DNA of 9,596 nucleotides from Cyanobacteriota bacterium (GTDB taxonomy: Bacteria > Cyanobacteriota > Cyanobacteriia > Phormidesmidales > Phormidesmidaceae): assembly GCA_027619675.1 (NCBI GenBank), contig JAQCHG010000030.1:1-9596 (forward strand). The letters are read 5' to 3'. The notes below the pieces were generated by a model. The model saw nothing but the letters and a program-made list of their open reading frames with translations, had not been told where the DNA came from and searched no databases. The position numbers were made by a program, and so were the translations under genes. Positions 1 to 5,601 of the stretch are shown in pieces. Within the stretch, counting starts at the first letter, position 1. Every line of letters begins with the position of its first letter.

Positions 1-569
1 CCAGGGGCTGCGGCAGGGTCCGCAGGCGGGGTCTGCGGAGTTGTGGGCACCGTTGTAGAACGGGTGGCAGAACTGGTTGCGGCTACTGGGGAGGGGGCCG
101 CAGGGGGTTGGTTCAGGGGGGTGCGATCGCGAGCCGTTTGACCCCGAGGTCCGGCAATGCGTTGCCGCAGTTGTTCCCAGCCACGGGTGAGGTCGCGGCC
201 CACTGCCGCGATCGCCTTCACCAGTGAGCCATTCTTCCCATACCCAGCCACTTGGGTTTGCAGGGCCTGCCACCGCTGCTGTACTTGGGGCCAACTGGTG
301 GGGGTCCGCACCGAAGGGGGGGTTAAGGCCCAACGTAGGGCCAGGGTTTGCCAGCCCAGCCACAGCACCAAGGCACCACTGGCAAGTTGACCCAGCAGCA
401 CTGCCCCCGTGAGCCGTCCAGCACAGAACCACAGCACGAGGGCATAGAACAGCCCCACACCGCTCCAAACAAAATCTTGGCGACGGTGAACCTCTGGCAA
501 GAAAAAGGCCACTAAGTAGAACGCAAAGCTGCCGATCGCGATGGCGATCGCGAGCCCATAGGCCAGCAT
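1..569 (-). CDS. ycf66: Ycf66 family membrane protein, 5' part (C-terminus outside window)
   Basis: The reading frame opens at ATG (567-569) and stays open for 189 codons to the window edge. I recognise the N-terminus from the Ycf66 family of cyanobacteria and some plastids: a first hydrophobic helix (about residues 2-24), then EVHRRQDFVWSGVGLFYALV (26-45), then CAGRLTGAVLLGQ (49-61) and a further hydrophobic stretch to about 78. After residue 82 the protein becomes soluble, and from about 150 it is rich in Pro, Ala and Thr, the usual low-complexity tail of the family. The function of Ycf66 is not established. The start is set by the family N-terminus and the lack of coding character upstream; the bases before the ATG hold a GGGGG run about 10 nt away but no classic ribosome site. 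It is divergent from the small gene at 825. Family assignment is from memory of the motif, not from a search. Confidence 0.88.
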   Translation of the reverse strand, partial: MLAYGLAIAIAIGSFAFYLVAFFLPEVHRRQDFVWSGVGLFYALVLWFCAGRLTGAVLLGQLASGALVLWLGWQTLALRWALTPPSVRTPTSWPQVQQRWQALQTQVAGYGKNGSLVKAIAAVGRDLTRGWEQLRQRIAGPRGQTARDRTPLNQPPAAPSPVAATSSATRSTTVPTTPQTPPADPAAAP

Positions 570-672
570 GGGCAATTCCCCCGTTTGCACAGCACGACGC
601 GCCTGAGGCGGTCCTTTTCACTCTAGAGGATGTTGCGTGTCCCTAGGCAGACCGCGTTGCAGGGGGGGTGGA

Positions 673-688
673 TGTGATCGAGATCAAC
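673..688. promoter_or_regulatory. CRP/SYCRP1-like palindrome in a divergent spacer
   Basis: The bases TGTGATCGAGATCAAC match the CRP-type consensus TGTGA-N6-TCACA at 8 of 10 defined positions: the left half is perfect and the right half reads TCAAC. The inner GATC/GATC symmetry also matches classic CRP sites. Cyanobacterial SYCRP1 is known to bind this consensus. The site lies about 104 bases upstream of the ycf66 start and 137 bases upstream of the start at 825, so it could act on either gene. The rest of the spacer (570-824) is AT-richer near 700-800 and holds CATACT (778-783), a possible -10 for the plus-strand gene. This is a motif match only. Confidence 0.4.
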
Positions 689-824
689 CGATCTGCGGAC
701 GTGCTGCACACAAAATACTAACGAAACTCACAAATGCCCATACCCATCTGTCACATACACTACACTTTTACTTCACCCATACTAAACCTTGTGTTCCTAA
801 AGCCCGTTTTCTGTAGGTGTTCCT

Positions 825-1025
825 ATGAGTGCAAGCTCTCCCCTGTCATTGGCCATTTCTGACATTTACGCCCAGACCCTGCGGACCCGCCGCATCACCC
901 GCAGCCACCGCCAAATGCTGATGGACGCCATGCGTTCTAACGCTCTGGGAGAAGAGGAACGCAGCGCCATTGATCGCCTGCTGTGGTCCACCACCCGTGG
1001 CCGCGTCGAACTGGTCAACGATTAA
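825..1025 (+). CDS. Small conserved-looking cyanobacterial protein, 66 aa, unknown function
   Basis: The gene encodes 66 residues beginning MSASSPLSLAISDIYAQTLR. No signal peptide, membrane segment or metal-binding cluster is visible. The sequence is charged and probably helical: a basic stretch RTRRITRSHRQ (21-31) is followed by MLMDAMRSNALGEEERSAID (32-51) and an end rich in Arg and Val (TTRGRVELVND). It looks like one of the small soluble proteins conserved among cyanobacteria, but I cannot give a name or function. Support for a real gene: ATG with a weak AGG (815-817) seven bases upstream, a divergent spacer with promoter-like sequence, a strong terminator 33 bases after the stop, and a longer plus-strand reading frame nowhere nearby. 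It stands alone between ycf66 and purB. Confidence 0.75.
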   Translation: MSASSPLSLAISDIYAQTLRTRRITRSHRQMLMDAMRSNALGEEERSAIDRLLWSTTRGRVELVND

Positions 1026-1057
1026 TTTCCCACCCGCTACCCCATGGTCTGTGAGTC

Positions 1058-1090
1058 AAAAGGCCCCGTCCAGTGAGGACGGGGCCTTTT
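1058..1090. terminator. Bidirectional intrinsic terminator between convergent genes
   Basis: A perfect 14-bp stem (1058-1071 AAAAGGCCCCGTCC with 1077-1090) closes a five-base AGTGA loop. The stem ends in AAAA on one side and TTTT on the other, so both transcripts carry a U-tract after the GC-rich helix; on the plus strand TTTT is followed by GTTT. It lies 33 bases after the stop at 1025 and 28 bases after the purB stop at 1118, so one hairpin can end both convergent transcripts. Confidence 0.92.
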
Positions 1091-1117
1091 GTTTGGGGGT
1101 CAGCCTGGGTATCCGGG

Positions 1118-2413
1118 CTAGATACTCAGGCGCTGATACACTTCGTCCAGGTGGCGCAGGTGGTGGCTGGGATCAAAGCAGTCCGCAATTTCAGCGGCTG
1201 ACAGATGCTGTTGGATGCGATCGTCCGCTTCCACCAGGGCACGGAAATTGCCCCCCTCCGTATTCCAAGCGGTATGGGCGAGGGACTGGACAATAGCGTA
1301 GGCATCCTCGCGGGTCGAGCCCTTGCCCACCAGCGCTAACAGCAGCCGCTGGCTAAACACCACCCCGCCGTAGACATTCATGTTGCGCCGCATGTTCTCG
1401 GGGTAGACCAGCAGGTGCTTGATCAGGTCCGTGGTCTCCACCAGCATGAAGTGGGCCAGGATGCAGGAATCTGGCAGCACCACCCGCTCAACGGAGCTGT
1501 GGGAGATGTCCCGCTCGTGCCAGAGGGCAACATTTTCCAGGGTGGCCATGGCGTTGGCCCGCAGGATGCGGGCGCACCCGGTCAGCCGCTCTGAGCGGAT
1601 GGGGTTGCGCTTATGGGGCATGGCGGAGGATCCCTTTTGCCCCTTAGAGAAAAATTCCTCCACTTCCAGCACATCGGTGCGTTGGAGGTTGCGAATTTCC
1701 ACCGCGAACCGCTCAATGGAAGCCCCCAGCAGCGCCAGGGCATTCATAAACTCGGCGTGGACGTCGCGGGAGATCACCTGGGTGGAGGCGGTATCGGGGC
1801 GGAGCCCCAGTTTTTGGCAGGCCAGGGCTTCTACCTTGGGGTCGATGTTGGCATAGGTGCCCACGGCACCGGAGATTTTACCGACGGCGATCTGATCCTG
1901 AAGGGCGGTGAGGCGATCGCGGTGACGCAGCATTTCTGCCAACCACCCCGCCAGCTTGAAGCCAAAGGTCATGGGCTCGGCATGGATGCCATGGGAGCGC
2001 CCGATCATAACCGTCTCCCGATGCTGCTGGGCCTGGTAGCGGATGGCCTGGATCAGGGCTTCCACATGGGTCATGAGGATTTGTAAGCTAGCCACCAGTT
2101 GCAGCGACAGGGCGGTGTCTAGCATGTCGGAACTGGTCATGCCCAGGTGAATATAGCGCCCGGCTTCCCCCACGTACTCATTGACGCTGGTGAGGAAGGC
2201 GATGACATCGTGGCGCACTTCCGCTTCAATTTCCTGAATGCGTTGGGGGTTGAAATCTGCTTTTGCCTTGATGTCTGCCACCGCTTCAGCGGGGATGTAC
2301 CCCAGCTCGGCTTGGGCTTCACAGACGGCAATTTCTACCTGTAACCAAGTCTTGTACTTAAACAGGTCACTCCAGATTTCGCCCATCTCGGGCAGGGTAT
2401 AGCGCTCAATCAA
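1118..2413 (-). CDS. purB: Adenylosuccinate lyase
   Basis: PurB is a cytosolic homotetramer of the fumarase/aspartase superfamily. It releases fumarate twice in purine synthesis, from SAICAR to give AICAR and from adenylosuccinate to give AMP. The 431-residue protein has the family's usual short-form length and appears intact. Visible motifs: H68 in EVRHDV, H89 in RYIHLG, TSSD (93-96), H141 in GRSHGIHAEP, and the flexible signature loop GSSAMPHKRNP (261-271) with S262, S263 and K268, then E275. These positions coincide with the catalytic residues described for the Bacillus subtilis enzyme. The start is TTG (2411-2413). It gives the conserved N-terminus MIERYTLPEM, no ATG lies upstream before an in-frame stop, and no clear ribosome site precedes it. 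The gene converges on the 825-1025 gene and shares its terminator. Confidence 0.98.
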   Translation of the reverse strand: MIERYTLPEMGEIWSDLFKYKTWLQVEIAVCEAQAELGYIPAEAVADIKAKADFNPQRIQEIEAEVRHDVIAFLTSVNEYVGEAGRYIHLGMTSSDMLDTALSLQLVASLQILMTHVEALIQAIRYQAQQHRETVMIGRSHGIHAEPMTFGFKLAGWLAEMLRHRDRLTALQDQIAVGKISGAVGTYANIDPKVEALACQKLGLRPDTASTQVISRDVHAEFMNALALLGASIERFAVEIRNLQRTDVLEVEEFFSKGQKGSSAMPHKRNPIRSERLTGCARILRANAMATLENVALWHERDISHSSVERVVLPDSCILAHFMLVETTDLIKHLLVYPENMRRNMNVYGGVVFSQRLLLALVGKGSTREDAYAIVQSLAHTAWNTEGGNFRALVEADDRIQQHLSAAEIADCFDPSHHLRHLDEVYQRLSI

Positions 2414-2439
2414 GACGTGTCGCAGAATACAACCGCTCT

Positions 2440-2447
2440 ATTGTATA
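2440..2447 (-). promoter_or_regulatory. Candidate purB -10 element
   Basis: On the minus strand the bases read TATACAAT, a good match to a sigma-70-type -10 box, 26 bases upstream of the TTG start of purB. This would leave a very short leader, consistent with the lack of a Shine-Dalgarno. No good -35 is seen at the proper distance. One copy of the direct repeat at 2457-2474 lies where the -35 would fall, which would fit activator-dependent transcription. This is inference from motifs. Confidence 0.4.
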
Positions 2448-2456
2448 GCCCTAACC

Positions 2457-2518
2457 CGATGAATCCCTGCCAGAAACGATCGAGTTCCCCAGAACTATTT
2501 CGATGAACCCCTGCCAGA
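2457..2518. repeat. 18-bp direct repeat pair upstream of purB
   Basis: CGATGAATCCCTGCCAGA (2457-2474) and CGATGAACCCCTGCCAGA (2501-2518) differ at one base of 18 and start 44 bases apart, close to four helical turns. They lie just upstream of the candidate purB -10 box. They could be two sites for a regulator or a small duplicated segment. Nothing in the sequence identifies the factor. Confidence 0.6.
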
Positions 2519-2571
2519 CGTGAGGGAATGCTCTGGCACTGTTCCAGGACCGCACCCCCAGGGCCGAAAAC

Positions 2572-2604
2572 AAAAAAACCGTCCGTCCCCCTGAGGAAAC
2601 GGAC
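2572..2604 (-). terminator. Intrinsic terminator of the 2703-2903 gene
   Basis: Read on the minus strand, GTCCGTTTCC pairs with GGGGACGGAC (two G-U pairs) around a small TCAGG loop, followed by GGTTTTTTTG. The seven-T run and the stem make a standard rho-independent terminator. It lies about 100 bases after the stop of the small minus-strand gene and before the purB promoter region, so it separates the two co-directional genes. Confidence 0.8.
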
Positions 2605-2622
2605 AGGCGACCTATGGAGTGT

Positions 2623-2642
2623 GCTGTTTAAAGCTGTTTAAA
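2623..2642. repeat. Tandem duplication of a 10-mer
   Basis: GCTGTTTAAA occurs twice in direct tandem (2623-2632 and 2633-2642), in the 3' untranslated part of the small minus-strand gene. It is an AT-rich island in GC-rich surroundings. No function is evident. Confidence 0.6.
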
Positions 2643-2702
2643 TCAGCGCAGACAGGTTAAGGGTCGCGATCGCTCGTCAAAAACAACAACCAAGAGCCGC
2701 CC

Positions 2703-2903
2703 CTAGCTAAAGGCAGACCCACTGCGATCGTAGCTGCTTTGGGCAGCCGCACTGGGTTTGCCCTGGATGTGGCTCCAATGCTCAGCGGATTCTGCGGGCA
2801 TCCCCACTTCAGCGTTACTGCGGCCCAACATCGACTGCTGCCGCTGCTTAATTAAGTGATGGTGGCGGTTCATGAGGGCGCGGGCTTGATCGGATGCAGA
2901 CAT
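2703..2903 (-). CDS. Small conserved-looking cyanobacterial protein, 66 aa, unknown function
   Basis: The gene encodes 66 residues starting MSASDQARALMNRHHHLIKQ. The N-terminal half is basic and probably helical, with three consecutive histidines (14-16) followed by IKQRQQSMLGRSNAEVGM (18-35); the C-terminal half is polar (Ser, Ala, Tyr) with no membrane segment. Three adjacent His residues could bind a metal or may simply be helical surface. I believe proteins of this kind recur among cyanobacteria but cannot attach a name. It is clearly expressed as a gene: ATG with a consensus AGGAGG eight bases upstream and a good intrinsic terminator downstream. It is monocistronic, in the same direction as purB but separated from it by the terminator, and divergent from glgC across a 528-base spacer. 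Confidence 0.82.
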   Translation of the reverse strand: MSASDQARALMNRHHHLIKQRQQSMLGRSNAEVGMPAESAEHWSHIQGKPSAAAQSSYDRSGSAFS

Positions 2904-2911
2904 GTTCAGGG

Positions 2912-2917
2912 CCTCCT
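2912..2917 (-). promoter_or_regulatory. Strong Shine-Dalgarno for the 2703-2903 gene
   Basis: The minus strand reads AGGAGG eight bases before the ATG at 2901-2903. It is the best ribosome binding site in the window and contrasts with the missing or weak sites of purB, glgC and ispH. It suggests high translation of this small protein. Confidence 0.85.
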
Positions 2918-3008
2918 AAGCGCAGATGGGGTGTGAGGAACCGATGGCTGTCCGGTTCACTCATTAAGCTAACAGGTGATTCTGTATCAAAGACTACAAA
3001 ATGAAGGG

Positions 3009-3014
3009 ATTGTA
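3009..3014 (-). promoter_or_regulatory. Possible -10 element for the 2703-2903 gene
   Basis: The minus strand reads TACAAT in an AT-rich stretch about 105 bases upstream of the small gene's start. The -35 match (TGTTAA, 17 bases further upstream) is poor. A second string, GATACAGAAT, lies closer to the gene and cannot be ruled out. Confidence 0.25.
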
Positions 3015-3235
3015 ACTGAAGTTCCCCGTTCTTAACAGTCTTAAAAGAGCGGCGCACATTTCTTGATGCCGCAGTGGCCAGCAACGCGAGTCTTTATCAT
3101 CCCCCGGTTGATTAGGGCTAAGCCAACCCACCGGCTGGGCAGCCATCCTCAAGGACGGATCCCCAACGCTAGCCCCGGCCCCAAGCTGCCTCCCCAACCA
3201 TGGTCAGGTCAGGCCCCTGAGACCTTAAAGGGACG

Positions 3236-3364
3236 TTAATCCCCAGGTGTCAGGGTATGGGGGAATATAGCCATGGATGGGGAAGCAATCTTGATCCCCA
3301 AGTGTCCGGTTGGGTGGGCACCTCAGCCCAGGTCAGGGAGAATTCTTGATCCCCCTTGCCAAGG
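3236..3364. repeat. Three motif copies phased at 55 bp upstream of glgC
   Basis: TTAATCCCCAGGTGTCAGG (3236-3254), TTGATCCCCAAGTGTCCGG (3291-3309) and TTGATCCCCCTTGCC (3346-3360) begin exactly 55 bases apart. The first two agree at 16 of 19 bases, and the bases just before the second and third copies also resemble each other (GGGGAAGCAATC and AGGGAGAATTC). Parts form an imperfect inverted repeat, GGGGAAGCAA followed by TTGATCCCC. Either a decayed 55-bp tandem repeat or a set of operator sites for glgC fits. The last copy ends about 70 bases before the glgC start. Confidence 0.5.
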
Positions 3365-3431
3365 GGTACCCACAGGCCCACACTGAAGATGGACAATCGA
3401 GGGCAGTAGCAGGCAGTTTGAGAGGTCTCTG

Positions 3432-4721
3432 GTGAAACGAGTTTTAGCCATCATTCTCGGGGGAGGCGCAGGCACCCGTCTGTATCCGTTGACAAAGTTC
3501 CGAGCTAAGCCTGCGGTTTCTCTAGCGGGAAAGTACCGCCTCATTGATATTCCCGTTAGCAACTGCATCAACTCAGAAATCTATAAAATTTACGTCCTCA
3601 CCCAGTTCAATTCGGCTTCCCTAAACCGACATATTGCTCGGGCTTACATGTTCTCTCAGTTCAGCGAAGGCTTTGCTGAGGTGTTGGCGGCCCAACAAAC
3701 TCCAGAGAGCCCGAGTTGGTTTCAGGGAACTGCCGATGCGGTACGCAAGTATCTGTGGCTGTTTGAGTCGTGGGATGTGGATGAGTTTCTGATCCTGTCT
3801 GGGGATCACCTCTACCGCATGGACTACAGCCTGTTTGTAGAGCGTCACCGCAGTACCAATGCGGACATTACCCTGTCGGTAGTGCCCATTGAAGAAAAAA
3901 CGGCTTCGAGCTTCGGCTTGATGAAAATCGACGGCAGCGGTCGGGTTGTCGATTTTTACGAAAAGCCCAAGGGGGATGCCCTCAGGCAAATGCAGGTAGA
4001 CACCACCACCTTGGGGCTCACCGCTGAAGAGGCCAAAGCCAAGCCTTACATTGCCTCGATGGGCATTTATGTCTTTAAGAAGCAAGTGCTGGTAGACTTG
4101 CTGCGTCGGAATTTAGAGCAAACCGACTTCGGGAAGGAAATTATTCCGTCTTCGGCTAAGGATTACAACGTCCAAGCCTATCTATTTGATGGCTATTGGG
4201 AAGATATTGGGACCATGGAGGCGTTCTACCACGCCAACTTGGCCTTGACGATTCAGCCCCAGCCGCCCTTCAGCTTCTACCACGAGGATGCGCCCATCTA
4301 TACGCGATCGCGCTATCTCCCCCCCAGTAAGCTGTTGGATTGCCACGTGACGGAATCCATCATTGGGGAAGGGTGCATCCTCAAGAACTGCCAGGTGAAC
4401 CATTCCGTCATTGGTCTGCGCCAGCGCATTCACGAAAATTGCGTCATCCAAGATGCGCTGCTGATGGGGGCTGACTACTATGAGCCCATGTCGGAAAGCA
4501 GTCGTCACCTAACCCGAGGCAAAATCCCCATTGGCATTGGTGAAGGTACCACCATCCGGCGGGCCATCATCGACAAAAATGCCCGCATTGGCCGCAATGT
4601 GCAGATTGTGAATAAGGAAAACATTGAAGAGGCAGAGCGGGAAGACCTCGGTTTTTACATTCGCAGCGGCATTGTGGTGGTGTTGAAAAATGCCGTGATT
4701 CCCGATGGCATGGTGATCTAG
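3432..4721 (+). CDS. glgC: Glucose-1-phosphate adenylyltransferase (ADP-glucose pyrophosphorylase)
   Basis: GlgC makes ADP-glucose and pyrophosphate from ATP and glucose-1-phosphate, the committed step of glycogen synthesis. The 429 residues match the usual cyanobacterial length. The N-terminal nucleotidyltransferase domain shows [12 protein letters not shown] (10-21), FQGTADAVR (97-105), the catalytic [10 protein letters not shown] (123-132, D125), EKP (177-179), [10 protein letters not shown] (206-215) and GYWEDIGT (254-261). The C-terminal part is a left-handed beta-helix of I/V-rich hexapeptides. K382 (DKNARIG) and K419 (VLKNAV) fall at the positions of the lysines that bind the activator 3-phosphoglycerate in the Anabaena enzyme, and R294 corresponds to the arginine tied to phosphate inhibition. 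The enzyme should thus follow photosynthetic carbon status. The start is GTG (3432-3434), fixed by the conserved [17 protein letters not shown]30 stands where I recall Pro in relatives (KPAVPLAGKYR). No strong Shine-Dalgarno is present. Confidence 0.98.
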   Translation: MKRVLAIILGGGAGTRLYPLTKFRAKPAVSLAGKYRLIDIPVSNCINSEIYKIYVLTQFNSASLNRHIARAYMFSQFSEGFAEVLAAQQTPESPSWFQGTADAVRKYLWLFESWDVDEFLILSGDHLYRMDYSLFVERHRSTNADITLSVVPIEEKTASSFGLMKIDGSGRVVDFYEKPKGDALRQMQVDTTTLGLTAEEAKAKPYIASMGIYVFKKQVLVDLLRRNLEQTDFGKEIIPSSAKDYNVQAYLFDGYWEDIGTMEAFYHANLALTIQPQPPFSFYHEDAPIYTRSRYLPPSKLLDCHVTESIIGEGCILKNCQVNHSVIGLRQRIHENCVIQDALLMGADYYEPMSESSRHLTRGKIPIGIGEGTTIRRAIIDKNARIGRNVQIVNKENIEEAEREDLGFYIRSGIVVVLKNAVIPDGMVI

Positions 4722-4774
4722 CGATCGCACCCCCTCCCCCCAGTTCAGAACCCACCCTATGGATCTGCATAGGC

Positions 4775-5254
4775 TTGCCCGGTAGCGGTAAGTCCACGTG
4801 GTCACGGGCTTTTTTGGCGCGATCGCCCGATATCTTTGGGGTCTCGACCGATCAGATTCGAGCCGACCTCTATGGCAACGAGGCCATTCAGGGGGATTGG
4901 CGACAGATTTGGGCTGAGGTCCAACGCCGTTGGCGGTTTGCCTTGACGCAAATTCAGGCGGGTACCTGCGGTGGGGTATTGTACGACGCCACTAATATCC
5001 GCCGTCGCTACCGTCGCCAAGTACTCCGTCAGGCCCAGGCCATGGGGTTCAGCCGTTGCCTAGGGCTTTGGTTTGATACGCCCTTGGCCATGTGCCTGGG
5101 CAGAAACCAGGGGCGATCGCGCCAGGTACCCCCGGACATTATTCACCGCATGGCCCGCCAGCTCCAGGGGGCTCCACCGGACTGCAAAGAGGGCTTCGCT
5201 GCCCTCATCCGCATTGCTCCGGGGATGGCTAATGTCCCAATGTTGGGCGATTAG
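4775..5254 (+). CDS. P-loop kinase-like ATPase (AAA_33 / polynucleotide-kinase-like), start uncertain
   Basis: From the TTG at 4775 the protein has 159 residues. It carries a Walker A (GLPGSGKST), a segment DQIRADLYG (26-34) after the expected first beta strands, the DATN motif (71-74) followed by basic residues, and a lid-like GRNQGRSRQVPPDIIHRM (109-126). This layout is that of the small AAA_33 kinases related to the T4 polynucleotide kinase domain and zeta-type kinases; the substrate cannot be told. Beginning at TTG would drop the first Gly of Walker A and the strand before it. The same frame is open upstream and reads LWICIG, as expected for beta-1, but offers no ATG, GTG or TTG back to at least 4652, inside glgC. 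A rare start (ATC at 4763, or ATA at 4769), a frameshift, or a decayed start are possible. It follows glgC closely and may be co-transcribed. Confidence 0.72.
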   Translation: MPGSGKSTWSRAFLARSPDIFGVSTDQIRADLYGNEAIQGDWRQIWAEVQRRWRFALTQIQAGTCGGVLYDATNIRRRYRRQVLRQAQAMGFSRCLGLWFDTPLAMCLGRNQGRSRQVPPDIIHRMARQLQGAPPDCKEGFAALIRIAPGMANVPMLGD

Positions 5255-5330
5255 CGGGACTTCATATCAGCCCACAGGCACAGGCACAGCCAGGGTTGCC
5301 CAGTCAGGCACGGCCCGACGCGCCCTCAAA

Positions 5331-5507
5331 TCTGGCCAAGGCTTCTGCTTATCCCCATCTCGAATGGGAAGCCAGGATCCCGCCTTTGCCCCCCTCCGCT
5401 CCCCCAGTATGGGGGAGATCCAGTCGGGAAGTCCCCCATACTGGGGGATTGAGGGGGCCACAGACCGAGCAATGATAGGTCAGATCCTGATAAGTTTCTG
5501 GCCAAGG
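5331..5507. mobile_element. Possible decayed foldback/MITE-like element flanked by an 11-bp direct repeat
   Basis: TCTGGCCAAGG occurs at 5331-5341 and 5497-5507 and brackets 155 bases. Near the inner ends lies an imperfect inverted repeat, CTTATCCCCATCT (5348-5360) against AGATCCTGATAAG (5482-5494), matching at 10 of 13 bases, and the large palindrome sits almost at the centre. Direct repeats outside, inverted repeats near the ends and a palindromic body are what a small non-autonomous element with target duplication looks like. The inverted repeats do not reach the direct repeats exactly, so boundaries are uncertain. No transposase is present. Confidence 0.38.
5390..5457. repeat. Large double palindrome (long hairpin)
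   Basis: TCCCCCAGTATGGGGGA (5400-5416) and TCCCCCATACTGGGGGA (5432-5448) are perfect 17-bp reverse complements around a 15-base loop. After a small internal loop, CCCCCTC (5390-5396) pairs with GAGGGGG (5451-5457). Each 17-mer is itself nearly palindromic (CCCCC-N5-GGGGG), so two small hairpins can form instead of one long one. No T-run follows, so it is not a typical terminator. Strings of this kind are a familiar class of dispersed intergenic repeat in cyanobacteria, by recollection. Confidence 0.88.
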
Positions 5508-5586
5508 TGGGCATCCACCAGGGGATTGATCTCCAGCCGATCTCGGCCCCGCAGCGATACCCTGAGCATGGGACGAACTGGGCGCT

Positions 5587-5593
5587 GGGGAGG
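5587..5593 (+). promoter_or_regulatory. Shine-Dalgarno that decides the start of the membrane protein gene
   Basis: GGGGAGG ends eight bases before the ATG at 5602. A GTG three codons further upstream (5593) is in the same frame but overlaps this site, so the ATG is the better start. Confidence 0.75.
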
Positions 5594-5601
5594 TGGCAGC
5601 C

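Larger units (their letters stand above)
2904..3431. other. Divergent intergenic region upstream of glgC
   Basis: This 528-base spacer holds no convincing gene; the short minus-strand frames crossing it lack ribosome sites and family motifs. The left part has the Shine-Dalgarno and a possible -10 (TACAAT on the minus strand, 3009-3014) for the small gene, giving a leader of roughly 100 bases. The right part (3236-3364) holds three copies of a TTGATCCCC-type motif 55 bases apart. The palindrome TCAGGCCCCTGA lies near 3209-3220. I could not choose a glgC promoter with confidence; GAATATAG near 3263 is the only -10-like string. Confidence 0.6.
5255..5601. other. Intergenic region with palindromic repeat
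   Basis: These 347 bases hold no supported gene. The left quarter has short CAGGCACAG-type repetition (5275-5290). The centre is dominated by the large palindrome at 5390-5457, bracketed by an 11-bp direct repeat. Plus- and minus-strand frames run through but have no start signals or family motifs. The right end supplies the ribosome site of the membrane protein gene; no clear promoter was seen. Confidence 0.6.

Noticed and set aside
123..130. GCGATCGC octamers as regulatory sites
   Set aside because: These are HIP1 copies, spread through genes and spacers all over the window; they mark the organism as cyanobacterial rather than specific control.
1419..2086. Plus-strand frames of 145 and 157 codons opposite purB
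   Set aside because: Antisense shadows of a complete purB; no ribosome site or recognisable content.
2848..3197. Minus-strand frames of 78 and 67 codons upstream of the small gene
   Set aside because: They cover the likely promoter and leader of the 2703-2903 gene, lack ribosome sites and show no conserved content.
3236..3364. CRISPR-like array upstream of glgC
   Set aside because: Three copies with an even 55-bp period, but the copies are degenerate, the third matches only about 10 bases and the spacers resemble one another.
3621..4508. Minus-strand frames of 154 and 108 codons opposite glgC
   Set aside because: Antisense shadows of glgC with no independent evidence.
4683..4721. Programmed -1 frameshift fusing GlgC to the P-loop frame
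   Set aside because: The A-run at 4686-4690 could allow slipping, but there is no proper heptamer and no downstream structure, and GlgC normally ends at this point.
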